From contig CANQNN010000005.1 of assembly GCA_947625205.1 (NCBI GenBank), positions 1-64,000 on the forward strand: a stretch of 64,000 nt of DNA. Reading direction: 5' to 3'. The notes under the pieces were generated by a model that did no database searches, was not told the DNA's origin, and saw only the letters and a program-made list of their open reading frames with translations. Made by a program: the position numbers and the translations under genes. Shown here in pieces: positions 54,818 through 63,125 of the stretch. Source of the DNA: an uncultured Lachnospiraceae bacterium (GTDB lineage: Bacteria > Bacillota > Clostridia > Lachnospirales > Lachnospiraceae). The first letter of the stretch is position 1. The number at the start of each line of letters is the position of its first letter.

Positions 54818-57115
54818 TTGAGCAATCGGGTAAGGGCTAAAGAAGCCGTCATGAGATTTACAGTCAGGATGCAGAAGAAGCTGCTGGTATTATTTGTGTT
54901 GATGCTGGCTGCTTTTGTGGGACTCAGCGTGCAGTTGTATTTCATTACGAGAGATAACGGCGAGGAGTATAAAAAACAGGTATTGTCGCAGCAGGAGTAT
55001 GATTCTGTGACAATACCTTTTAAACGTGGAAATATAGTCGATTCCAACGGGACGGTCCTGGCGATCAGCAATAAGGTATACAATGTTATTCTGGATACCA
55101 AGATCCTGCTGGGCGATGAAGAGAATGTTGAGCCTGTGCTGAATGCCCTGAGAAAATGTTTTAATATTGATACCAGTGAGGTCAGGGATTATATGGCGCA
55201 GCATCCGCAGTCTTCCTATTATGTGATGGCAAGGCGCGTGGAATATGAGAAGATGAATGCGTTTCAGGAGATGACCAAGGATCCCGAAACCGGGGCGAAT
55301 ATCCGCGGCGTCTGGTTTGAGAGCGAGTATAAACGCGAATATCCGAACGGCTCCCTCGCGTGCGATGTGATCGGATTTACAACCAATGATAATCAGGGTA
55401 CTTACGGGCTGGAAGAGTATTATAATGATACGCTCTGCGGATTAAACGGCAGGGAATACGGCTATCTGAACGATGATTCCAATCTGGAGCGGACAACCAT
55501 TCCGGCGCAAGACGGCTGCAATCTGCAGCTGAGTATCGACGCCAATATCCAGAGTATCATAGAGAAATATCTTAAGCAGTTCAATGAAGAATATAAGGAC
55601 AATTACAGGGCGGGCAACGGTGCGGAAAATGTCGGCTGTATCATTATGGAGGTAGATACCGGGAGGATACTCGGCATGGCGAGTTATCCGGACTTCGATT
55701 TAAACGATCCGAGAAATACGCAGCGGCTGCTGGGTATGCCTCTGGTGGATGAAAAGGGAAGCCGGACGGGCGAGTATGTGACACAGGAAATCCTGGATGA
55801 AATGGATGACGCGGCGATGTACCAGCAGCTCAACGCCCTGTGGAAGAATTACTGTATCGTGGAACCGTATGAGCCGGGCTCGGTTGCAAAGCCTTTTACG
55901 GTGGCGGCGGCGATCGACAGCGGAGCGATCAACGGGGATGAGTCGTTTAACTGTGAAGGCAGCCTGGTAGTCGTACAGGGAGAGAAGCCGATCAAGTGCC
56001 ACCAGACATTCGGCGATGGCTATATTACCGTGCAGCAGGGGATCGAGCGGTCCTGTAACGTAGTGCTGATGAATGTTGCATTAAAGCTGGGTAAAAGCCG
56101 GATGGTGGACTATCAGCATATCTTTAATTTTGGCTTAAAGACCAATATCGATCTGGCCGGTGAAGCGCGGACGGTGACGATGGTTTACAATAAGGATACG
56201 ATGGGGCCTACCGAGCTGGCGACCAATTCTTTCGGACAGGGCTTCAATGCAACGATGATCCAGATGATCACGGGCTTCTGCTCCCTGGTCAACGGCGGTT
56301 ACTATTATGAGCCGCATGTGGTGGATAAGATCACCACGGCGGACGGCGCCACGCTTGAGAATATTCAACCGAGGGTGTTGAAGCAGACCATATCCCGCTC
56401 CACGAGCGATATGATCCTGGAGTTCTGCAACACGGTCGTGACGGGAGAAAAAGGAACCGGTAAAACCGCCAGACCGGCGGGTTATATGATCGGCGGTAAG
56501 ACCGGTACGGCCGAGACGCTGCCGCGAAGGAACGGTGAGTATGTGGTATCTTTTATGGGCTATGCGCCGGCGGACGATCCTCAGATCGCCATCTATGTAG
56601 TGGTGGACAGACCGAACGCATTCCCGCAGGACGATGCAAAATATGCGACCAGGATCGTTAGGAAGATACTGACGGAGGTACTGCCGTATCTGAATATCTT
56701 TATGACGGAAGAATTGACGGACGCTGAGCGGGAAGAGCTGGAGGCGCTTCAGATCGAACTTAAGACTCCACAGCAGCCCGACGAAGAAGTGCAGTATGAC
56801 GAGGAGGGCAACCCGATCACTCCGGAAGGCGGAGAGGACGGAGACGAAGAAGACGGGGCCGGGGACGGCGCTCCTGAGGATGAGGAGGGAAACTCCGAAG
56901 ATGACGCGGCGAGGGAGATATGGAAGACATACCCGTTAGATCCGGAGACAGGCTACCTCAAGGATCCCGCTACGGGTTATCTGTACGATCCCGAATCCGG
57001 CGCCCAGGTGTACGGCGATAGTATGCTGGGCGGTGAAGAAGAACCGGAGGAAGACGGGGATCAGGAGGATGAAGCGGAGCCGGAAGACGATGCTGCAGAA
57101 GCGCCGGAGGAATAA
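54818..57115 (+). CDS. Class B penicillin-binding protein (FtsI/SpoVD type) with acidic repeat tail
   Basis: 765 aa from TTG 54818 (ATG 54851 is an alternative). Membrane anchor LLVLFVLMLAAFVGLS, a PBP dimer domain (residues ~60-200), transpeptidase with S355-V-A-K (EPGSVAKPF), SxN at 412-414 (SCN) and KTG at 561-563. All active-site motifs are present. The last ~110 residues are unusual: a Glu/Asp/Gly-rich stretch. Three tandem DP-x-[TS]-G motifs follow (LDPETGYL, KDPATGYL, YDPESGAQ), then another acidic end. It builds septal or spore peptidoglycan on the outer face. Confidence 0.9.
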   Translation: MSNRVRAKEAVMRFTVRMQKKLLVLFVLMLAAFVGLSVQLYFITRDNGEEYKKQVLSQQEYDSVTIPFKRGNIVDSNGTVLAISNKVYNVILDTKILLGDEENVEPVLNALRKCFNIDTSEVRDYMAQHPQSSYYVMARRVEYEKMNAFQEMTKDPETGANIRGVWFESEYKREYPNGSLACDVIGFTTNDNQGTYGLEEYYNDTLCGLNGREYGYLNDDSNLERTTIPAQDGCNLQLSIDANIQSIIEKYLKQFNEEYKDNYRAGNGAENVGCIIMEVDTGRILGMASYPDFDLNDPRNTQRLLGMPLVDEKGSRTGEYVTQEILDEMDDAAMYQQLNALWKNYCIVEPYEPGSVAKPFTVAAAIDSGAINGDESFNCEGSLVVVQGEKPIKCHQTFGDGYITVQQGIERSCNVVLMNVALKLGKSRMVDYQHIFNFGLKTNIDLAGEARTVTMVYNKDTMGPTELATNSFGQGFNATMIQMITGFCSLVNGGYYYEPHVVDKITTADGATLENIQPRVLKQTISRSTSDMILEFCNTVVTGEKGTGKTARPAGYMIGGKTGTAETLPRRNGEYVVSFMGYAPADDPQIAIYVVVDRPNAFPQDDAKYATRIVRKILTEVLPYLNIFMTEELTDAEREELEALQIELKTPQQPDEEVQYDEEGNPITPEGGEDGDEEDGAGDGAPEDEEGNSEDDAAREIWKTYPLDPETGYLKDPATGYLYDPESGAQVYGDSMLGGEEEPEEDGDQEDEAEPEDDAAEAPEE

Positions 57116-57172
57116 GAGCAGGAACATAATGTAAGACATTTTTTGATAAAGTATAATATGTCTAATAAGAAT

Positions 57173-57221
57173 AACCTCACAGGAACGGTAATAGATTATA
57201 TCAATACCTTCTTGTGAGGTT
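57173..57221 (+). promoter_or_regulatory. Hairpin that pairs the ribosome site of the next PBP gene
   Basis: AACCTCAC (57173-57180) is an exact inverse of GTGAGGTT (57214-57221). The GTGAGG is the only ribosome site for ATG 57227, so the stem could hide it. A TATAAT (57152-57157) lies just upstream without a clear -35. Confidence 0.45.
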
Positions 57222-57226
57222 TCTTT

Positions 57227-58351
57227 ATGACAGATGAGACGCCGCATCAGCAAAAAACATATCACAGAAGCAAAACCGTGGTGATCATGTTCCTGTGCGT
57301 GGCCGCCTTTGCCGTTCTGATGGGAAGATTGGTGTACCTGATGGTTTTCCAGTCTGAATACTATACCATGAAGGCGAAAGAGCTGCACGAGCGTGAGAGA
57401 AGCATCAAGGCGGCGAGGGGCAGGATCATTGACGCCAACGGCAAGATACTGGCAGACAACAAGACTGTGTGTACGATCTCGGTGATCCACAGCCAGATCA
57501 CGGACAAGGAAGAGGTGATAGCCGTACTGTGCAGAGAGTTGGGCCTGTCGGATGAATATGTCAGAAAGCGGGTAGAAAAAATTTCCTCCATTGAAAAGAT
57601 TAAAAGCAATGTGGATAAAAGTATTGGAGACAGGATCAGGGAGTGCGATCTGGCGGGCGTGAAAGTGGATGAGGATTATAAGCGCTACTATCCCTATGAT
57701 TCCCTGGGCTCCAAAGTCCTTGGGTTCACGGGAGGAGACAATCAGGGGATCATAGGTCTTGAAGTTATCTATGAAACGTATCTGCAGGGGGAGGCAGGGA
57801 CGATCCTGACAGTGACGGACGCCAAAGGAGTGGAGGTCGCGGAGGCGGGAGAAGAGCGTGTGGAACCTGTGGAGGGAAGGGATCTGTACATCAGTATGGA
57901 TATGAACATACAGAGTTATGCCACGCAGCTTGCACTGCAGACGATGGAGACCAAGGCGGCTGACAGCGTGTCCATCCTTGTCATGAATCCGCAGAATGGG
58001 GAGATCCTCGCAATGGTTAATGTGCCCGAATTCAATCTGAACGATCCGTATGCGCTTCCGGATACGGTGGATGAAAAGACGGTAAGCGAGGAAAAAAGAC
58101 AGGAGATCCTAAACGGCATATGGCGCAACGGCTGCATCAACGATACTTATGAGCCGGGTTCTACGTTCAAGATCATAACGGCAGCGGCAGGGCTTGAGTC
58201 GGGCGCGGTCAAAACAACGGATACCTTTAACTGTCCGGGATATATCATGGTAGAGGACAGGCGCATCCGGTGTCATAAGGTGGGAGGACACGGCGCAGAG
58301 GATTTCGTGCAGGCGACGATGAATTCCTGTAAACAGAAAGTTGTGTATTAG
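57227..58351 (+). pseudogene. Second class B penicillin-binding protein, truncated within the transpeptidase domain
   Basis: 374 aa remain. Membrane anchor VVIMFLCVAAFAVLMGRLVYL, dimer domain (RGRIIDANGKILADN), and the SxxK site S312-T-F-K (EPGSTFK). The protein ends MNSCKQKVVY, exactly where the SxN motif (NSCN) should be. No KTG motif occurs here or downstream in any frame I read. At least 200 residues are missing, so it cannot be an active transpeptidase. The break at about 58333 is a sharp boundary; mraY, murD and ftsW, expected next, are absent. Confidence 0.85.
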
Positions 58352-58355
58352 GGAG

Positions 58356-58384
58356 TTGACGAAGCAAAAGAGGCATTGTATAAT
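58356..58384 (+). promoter_or_regulatory. Strong sigma-A promoter right after the PBP breakpoint
   Basis: TTGACG (58356-58361), 17-nt spacer, TATAAT (58379-58384). It starts 5 nt after the truncated PBP stop and points to the secreted-protein genes. Confidence 0.8.
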
Positions 58385-58527
58385 AAGATAACTGTATAAC
58401 GTTCATTTCTTAATTGTATTATCAATCTGCCCATATCGGGAGAATCTTCCACAATGTATCGGTGAGAGCTAAAACATCGGAAGGAACGGGTATTTATCAG
58501 CGCTGCAGAAAGGAGGTGCGGCTGTAT

Positions 58528-58734
58528 ATGCGGATAAAAAGAATACTGATCGCGGGAATTGTCTGCGCTGTTGCTGCTGCGGCAGGTTCAGGGCACTATG
58601 CGCATGCGCAGACAGAAGCGATACGAAGCAAAGGAAACATTGTGTTATGGGAAGGCAATGAAGCGGCAGTCTATGCCGGAGATATCCGGTATCTGCAGGA
58701 CGAGCTGGACAGGCTGTTCGCTGAATTGCATTAG
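58528..58734 (+). CDS. Small secreted protein with shared SKG-x-YL-DEL motif
   Basis: 68 aa from ATG 58528 (AAAGGAGGTG ahead). Signal peptide RILIAGIVCAVAAAAGSGHYAHAQ, then TEAIRSKGNIVLWEGN and DIRYLQDELDRLFAEL. The mature part of about 40 aa matches the first 40 mature residues of the next protein (SKG, then DLTYLADEID), so both share a short N-terminal motif. Not a family I recognise. Confidence 0.65.
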   Translation: MRIKRILIAGIVCAVAAAAGSGHYAHAQTEAIRSKGNIVLWEGNEAAVYAGDIRYLQDELDRLFAELH

Positions 58735-58763
58735 TCAGACTATAAATTTGGAGGTGATATATT

Positions 58764-59711
58764 ATGGTAAGGGTAAAAGAAGCGGGAGTTTTTTTCCTGC
58801 TTGTACTGTGTTGCGCGCTTGCGGCTGCGGGCATTGCCAAGGCGGATCATACAGGCAGACGTGCGGACAAATTAAATTCAAAAGGGATCATGAAATATTC
58901 CGATGATAAGGTAGTCATTGATTCGTCGGATCTTACATATCTTGCGGATGAGATCGACACGCTTGAAAATAATTACAAGATAGAAGTATTATCGGCGCTA
59001 AACGGCATCGGTACGTTTATTAAAGATGACGGAAGCGTTACACATCATACGACCCCGGCAGATTCCAATGGAGCTCTGTATGCTTTTAAAGTGCTGACAT
59101 CGGCCATACATGAGAGCCAGTCATCCGGCACGGCTATTGCCGATCTGTCCGGCGATACGTATTTTAAAACAGCCGGCGGCAGACTGATCACCGGTTCGTC
59201 GGGTGCGGATACAGCGGGCGCGGAGGCGGTCGACTTGTCGGCGGCGTCGGCAGATGACATGAGCGCAGGAACGGTTGCGTATATCGACGGGAAGATGCTT
59301 CTGGGGACAGGAGCGGACAATGAAGCTTATTATAACATAGGCTATGCGGACGGATATGCGCAGAAGATGGACGGTCTCGACATACAGATAAAATACCATG
59401 AACATACAGAAGCCTGTTACGGCGAGAGGGATGACATGCAGTGTATTGTTTCCTTATCCTGGAGCTCTCCGTACATCGCTCATTGCGCCGGTTGTCAAAA
59501 AGATGATCCTAATGGTACAACTACATTCATGAATTATACGTTGAGTCATTCTGTCTGCGGCTCACCTGCAGCAACCGGCCGTTATTGTACGGCGCATGGT
59601 CCCTTTTATGGAGGCCCGCCGGTTGGATATACTCATACCTATTCAGGGCAGGGACTTATCTGCGGTAAAACGGAAGAAACGGTAGAGTCTGCAACGATCC
59701 TGTATCCGTAG
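58764..59711 (+). CDS. Secreted protein of unknown function, Cys/His-rich C-terminus
   Basis: 315 aa with GGAGGTGA ahead of ATG 58764. Signal peptide (AGVFFLLVLCCALAAAGIAKA), then DKLNSKGIMKYSDDKVVIDS and DLTYLADEIDTLENN, paralleling the 68-aa protein upstream. The middle is Ala/Ser/Asp-rich (about 115-185). A YYNIGYADGYAQKMDGL segment comes next, followed by a C-terminal region with many Cys and His (HTEACYG, CAGCQKDD, YCTAHGP). It looks like a surface or envelope-exposed protein. 59712-59768 has no gene. Confidence 0.65.
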   Translation: MVRVKEAGVFFLLVLCCALAAAGIAKADHTGRRADKLNSKGIMKYSDDKVVIDSSDLTYLADEIDTLENNYKIEVLSALNGIGTFIKDDGSVTHHTTPADSNGALYAFKVLTSAIHESQSSGTAIADLSGDTYFKTAGGRLITGSSGADTAGAEAVDLSAASADDMSAGTVAYIDGKMLLGTGADNEAYYNIGYADGYAQKMDGLDIQIKYHEHTEACYGERDDMQCIVSLSWSSPYIAHCAGCQKDDPNGTTTFMNYTLSHSVCGSPAATGRYCTAHGPFYGGPPVGYTHTYSGQGLICGKTEETVESATILYP

Positions 59712-59768
59712 ATACAAAGACAATTGGCGATAGAAAGTGTGTATACAAAATCAAATGATGAACCAGAG

Positions 59769-59797
59769 TTGACATTATTTTACAAAATTAGTATAAT
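59769..59797 (+). promoter_or_regulatory. Perfect-consensus sigma-A promoter for a structured RNA
   Basis: TTGACA (59769-59774), exactly 17 nt, TATAAT (59792-59797): full consensus in both boxes, the only such case noticed in the window. Transcription would begin near 59803, where the structured RNA starts. Confidence 0.85.
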
Positions 59798-59802
59798 AAT
59801 TA

Positions 59803-59965
59803 TGTTCTGCTGCAATTGGAGCGCTCTGTATAGTAATATATAACAGAGGGGTTCAACCCAACCTCTCTATAATATAAGAACGTATATTGAAGGGGTTAGT
59901 CCTCTTCTATATGCAGCAGAATATATTAGTATAAAAAAGCAAATTTTTAATTTGCTTTTTTTACA
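59803..59965 (+). ncRNA. Candidate structured non-coding RNA, about 160 nt
   Basis: From the predicted start a closing stem pairs 59801-59814 with 59912-59925 (14 bp, one G-T; core TTCTGCTGCA with TGCAGCAGAA). Inside it are hairpins CTCTGT/ACAGAG (59824-59848), a GGGT/ACCC mini-stem (59849-59859), AATATA/TATATT (59871-59888) and GAAGGGG/CCTCTTC (59889-59907). A terminator ends it at 59933-59963. No ORF of note is inside. I do not recognise it as 6S, SRP, tmRNA, RNase P or a known riboswitch. The downstream 417-aa gene starts 24 nt after the terminator stem. Confidence 0.55.
59933..59963 (+). terminator. Rho-independent terminator of the structured RNA
   Basis: AAAAAAGCAAAT (59933-59944) pairs with ATTTGCTTTTTT (59950-59961), a perfect 12-bp stem with a 5-nt loop and a T run. 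It sits between the RNA and the start of the 417-aa gene, so the gene would be read mainly from leaky transcription. Confidence 0.88.
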
Positions 59966-59985
59966 TTAAGGAGAACATATCAATT

Positions 59986-61239
59986 ATGAAGATTTACTCT
60001 CTATATGTTACGCAATCTGCAGTGATCAATTTATTTGATGTTCCACTGGAGGTAAAAGAAGATATTCGTGAAGCGTATAATGTTATCTTTAGAAATAAGA
60101 AATGTTTTGCGGATGCATTTGAGAAATTTGGCGAAATAGGACAAGAAGATGTATCGGACGATGATCTTCCGTTTATTTATAATATGGGAAAACTGTGCTT
60201 TAATGATAGTTCTGCAGCGTTATTAGATTCAGGCACGTACAATCAAACTACATTTGGCTGTGATGACGGACTGGAAGACCAGCGCATGAATTTTTTGAGT
60301 TTTGCGTTATGTAAATCGTTTAAAATGCTGGCACAATATAGAGGGAAGACCGTTGCCTCAGGAAAGATTTTTTTACATTTATACCCTACAGGATATATAG
60401 TAGTGCATCTGGCTGTTTACAGGAGGGAAACGGATGGTTTTGAAATAAAGACAGAAGAAGATCTATTAGAACTGATCCATGAAACTAAACCGTGGTTAAA
60501 CGGAAAGTGGGTCTGGGAAAGTAAGTTTGGATGTTATTCTTTAGGGGAAACCTTTCGACAGGTATTCCGATATATTTCCATGTCCATATTGTCTGAGGGC
60601 GAACTGAAAATCCCAAAGCTCAAATGGAAAGCGGGTATCGCAATGACGACCGATTTATCTGACAAAAAGGTCCGTCAAGCCATTATGGAAGCTAAAGGTA
60701 TTGAAAGGGCATATGTGGAAGCCAGTCATCAAAAAAATGACGAAGGAATTCCGGGCGGTATACTTGTCGCAAAGGACAAATATTATTATTTTGCCAGTTG
60801 TCGCCGGAACAGAAGATTCATTTTGCATTCCTTTTGGAAAATCAATTATATCAATGAATTTTTATTATATAAAGATAAAGTATACAGCGACTATCTGGAA
60901 CGTATACAAAAAGACAGAAATGAAATGCGTAATCTAAGATTAAACAAACAATATAGTTTTAAACTGGCAAATATAGTGGGAAAAGATTTTTATAATGATA
61001 CCTTTTTCCCCTATACGCAGCTTCTTGATGAATATACTAAAATGTTGATCCCAAGATACAGAGCAATATATACGTTGCTTTCTAAGGCGAACGGTTTTGA
61101 TAATAAACGGGATAAGTTGAAGCAGGCATTGGAAGACTGGCTGAAAGATATAGATGAATGGAATAAAAAAGGTACGGGCCTTGAAAAAATAGTTGCCGTT
61201 TTGCGTAATGTAAGTAATTTCCTCAAGCCTTTTTCGTAA
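59986..61239 (+). CDS. Unrecognised 417-aa protein next to a structured RNA
   Basis: ATG 59986 follows TAAGGAGAA. The protein is AT-rich in codon use compared with the genes before 58.3 kb. No signal peptide, no clear membrane span, no Walker, HNH, PD-ExK or reverse-transcriptase motif. The N-terminus KIYSLYVTQSAVINLF and the middle (GKIFLHLYPTGYIVVHLAVYRRE; CRRNRRFILHSFWKINYINEFLLY) are strand-rich. The last ~150 residues look helical and coiled (YLERIQKDRNEMRNLR, KQALEDWLKDIDEW). The stop overlaps the next ATG (TAATG). Its layout behind a terminated RNA suggests an RNA-protein module, but the function is unknown. Confidence 0.75.
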   Translation: MKIYSLYVTQSAVINLFDVPLEVKEDIREAYNVIFRNKKCFADAFEKFGEIGQEDVSDDDLPFIYNMGKLCFNDSSAALLDSGTYNQTTFGCDDGLEDQRMNFLSFALCKSFKMLAQYRGKTVASGKIFLHLYPTGYIVVHLAVYRRETDGFEIKTEEDLLELIHETKPWLNGKWVWESKFGCYSLGETFRQVFRYISMSILSEGELKIPKLKWKAGIAMTTDLSDKKVRQAIMEAKGIERAYVEASHQKNDEGIPGGILVAKDKYYYFASCRRNRRFILHSFWKINYINEFLLYKDKVYSDYLERIQKDRNEMRNLRLNKQYSFKLANIVGKDFYNDTFFPYTQLLDEYTKMLIPRYRAIYTLLSKANGFDNKRDKLKQALEDWLKDIDEWNKKGTGLEKIVAVLRNVSNFLKPFS

Positions 61240-61421
61240 TGGCAAGTCCGGAACAAAACAATGCCTGGTTTAATGCACACTACAGAGGAAAAGCTGCATT
61301 CGCAAGAGCATACAGGGAAACAATACCGTTTCTACTATGTGAAAAGGATGGCTTTCTCGTTTTTAATAATGATAATAAAGATATGTTGAGAGATTCTAAA
61401 ACCGCTGACAGTACGGGGTGA
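61239..61421 (+). CDS. 60-aa protein translationally coupled to the 417-aa gene
   Basis: The ATG shares a base with the previous stop codon (TAATG at 61237-61241). The product (ASPEQNNAWFNAHYRGKAAF at the start, PFLLCEKDGFLVFNNDN in the middle) has no recognised domain. The tight overlap suggests it is a partner of the 417-aa protein. The following terminator closes the unit. Confidence 0.55.
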   Translation: MASPEQNNAWFNAHYRGKAAFARAYRETIPFLLCEKDGFLVFNNDNKDMLRDSKTADSTG

Positions 61422-61436
61422 AGCTTAATAGTAATC

Positions 61437-61485
61437 AAAGGCGCATGGAAAGTAAGCTGTTGTTTATATTCCATGCGCCTTTTTA
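61437..61485 (+). terminator. Terminator closing the RNA/417-aa/60-aa unit
   Basis: AAAGGCGCATGGAA (61437-61450) is perfectly inverted at 61469-61482 (14 bp), loop 18 nt, then more T's (CCTTTTTATT). 61486-61629 shows no gene. Confidence 0.85.
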
Positions 61486-61629
61486 TTGGGAAGGGACACC
61501 GCTCTGGAATTGTACAGGGCGGCATGCTTTACGCACTATTAGCTGTACCTGTAAGATTTTTTACCGAATATGAAGTATTCTATTGAAAAAAGGTAGTATA
61601 TAGGCAGAGGGAGAAAGGAGGATGAATAC

Positions 61630-62187
61630 ATGGAAGACCAGGAACTCATGGAATTGTTCTATACAAGGTCGGAGCTGGCGATCCGGCAGATGCAGAATCA
61701 ATATGGCGGTTATTTTATCAAGATCGCCCGGAATATCCTGCAGGATCATCGTGATGCGGAGGAATGTGTCAATGATGCCCTGCTGGCGGTCTGGAATACG
61801 GTGCCGCCCAATCGGCCAAAGCCTCTGCTTACCTATGCTTGCCACATTGTGCGCAATCTTGCCATCAAGAAATACCATTCTAACAGGGCACAGAAACGCA
61901 ACAGTCACTATGATATGGCGTTGGATGAGCTGGAAGAATGTATTCGGGCGAAAGATTCGGTAGAAGACGAGTACACAGTAAAAGAGACTGTGGAAGCGAT
62001 CAACCGATTTCTGGAGGGGTTGGAGAGGCAGAGCCGCATGATGTTTGTGAGGAGGTACTGGTTTGCGGATTCTCTGACGGATATAGCGGAGCAGTTTCAT
62101 ATCAGCGAGCGGAATGTTTCACTGCGGCTTGTGAGAGTCAGAAAGAAATTGAAGAAATATTTGGAGAAAGAAGGTATCTGGATATGA
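61630..62187 (+). CDS. ECF-type RNA polymerase sigma factor
   Basis: 185 aa from ATG 61630 (AAGGAGGATG). Region 2: YFIKIARNILQDHRDAEECVNDALLAVW, with the DAEE/VNDA signature. Region 4: FLEGLERQSRMMFVRRYWFADSLTDIAEQFHISERNVSLRLVRVRKKLKKYL, quoted here only as the segment at about 132-182. It directs polymerase to its own promoters. The next gene starts inside its stop codon and probably encodes its membrane regulator. Confidence 0.9.
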   Translation: MEDQELMELFYTRSELAIRQMQNQYGGYFIKIARNILQDHRDAEECVNDALLAVWNTVPPNRPKPLLTYACHIVRNLAIKKYHSNRAQKRNSHYDMALDELEECIRAKDSVEDEYTVKETVEAINRFLEGLERQSRMMFVRRYWFADSLTDIAEQFHISERNVSLRLVRVRKKLKKYLEKEGIWI

Positions 62188-63125
62188 ATAGAACACAGAT
62201 TTCACAGGCGGTCAGTCAGATCGACCTTAAGTTCGTGCAGGAAGCCATGAAAACAGATCCCGTATCAATAGGAGAAAAAGGGAAAAATATATGGTGGCAT
62301 AAGGGATATTATCGTATGGCGGCTGGCATTGGAATAGGGTTTTTAGCGGTTTCTCTGGCAACGGTAACGGCGTTTGCCGCAAGCGAGACATTCCGCAGGA
62401 CGGTGATCTCTTTTCTGTATCCGCTTTACTCCACGGAGGAGATCAAAGAACTGGATCAGGGACACAGGACAGGCTCTTTTGATGAACAGGATACGCTGCT
62501 GTCCTTCTTGGATCGCTTTAATACGGAAAAGCTGGAGTTCGGTGTCAAAGCGGAGAATGACGGCGGATATACTTATTCGATGGTATCGGATTCACCGGAT
62601 ACGATTCTTGCCGTTGTGGATTGCAATATTACCGGCTATAAGCTGCTTGTGACAATGAATCGGCTTGCTTATGAAGACACAACGGGGGTCTGGCAGGTCA
62701 TATCCTATCAGATGATTACAGAGCAGGAGGCATTCGGGATATTGGAAACCACACCGGAGTATTCCCCGTTGGTAATAGATGAGTCGGATGCAGGCGCGGG
62801 TCCATCGGAGAGCGCTATCAAAACGGAGGGCTCCGATGCGGTAATATATCGGGCAACAGATAAGGAGAATATTGTTACCCTGACGGAAGAAGAAAGCGCA
62901 CAGGTCTTGGAGCTTTTCGGGAAATATTCTGTGGCGGATACGATTACCGCCGTGGGACTACAGGACAGAGTGATCCGATATGAGGACATCATGTATGCCT
63001 TTTCGGAGGACGGAGTTGTGATCGTTATGGACGGAAAACAGATGAGCGCTCCCCGCGGCCAGATCGTATTGAAAACGGAAGATTTGGATGTCTTGACAGA
63101 GTTGTTCGACAGTTACGGGTTATAG
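62184..63125 (+). CDS. Membrane-anchored putative anti-sigma factor
   Basis: 313 aa from ATG 62184, overlapping the sigma gene by 4 nt (ATGA). About 45 cytosolic residues (RTQISQAVSQIDLKFVQEAM), one membrane helix (MAAGIGIGFLAVSLATVTAFAA, about 45-66), then a long extracytoplasmic part with mixed alpha/beta. The topology and coupling to an ECF sigma gene are those of an anti-sigma or signal-sensing partner, similar to DUF4179-type proteins, though I see no zinc-binding HxxxCxxC motif. Confidence 0.7.
   Translation: MNRTQISQAVSQIDLKFVQEAMKTDPVSIGEKGKNIWWHKGYYRMAAGIGIGFLAVSLATVTAFAASETFRRTVISFLYPLYSTEEIKELDQGHRTGSFDEQDTLLSFLDRFNTEKLEFGVKAENDGGYTYSMVSDSPDTILAVVDCNITGYKLLVTMNRLAYEDTTGVWQVISYQMITEQEAFGILETTPEYSPLVIDESDAGAGPSESAIKTEGSDAVIYRATDKENIVTLTEEESAQVLELFGKYSVADTITAVGLQDRVIRYEDIMYAFSEDGVVIVMDGKQMSAPRGQIVLKTEDLDVLTELFDSYGL

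Noticed and set aside
59845-59870. tRNA or tRNA-like element suggested by GGGTTCAACCC
   Set aside because: It resembles a T arm, but no acceptor, D or anticodon arm fits around it. The bases are better explained as hairpins inside the candidate RNA.
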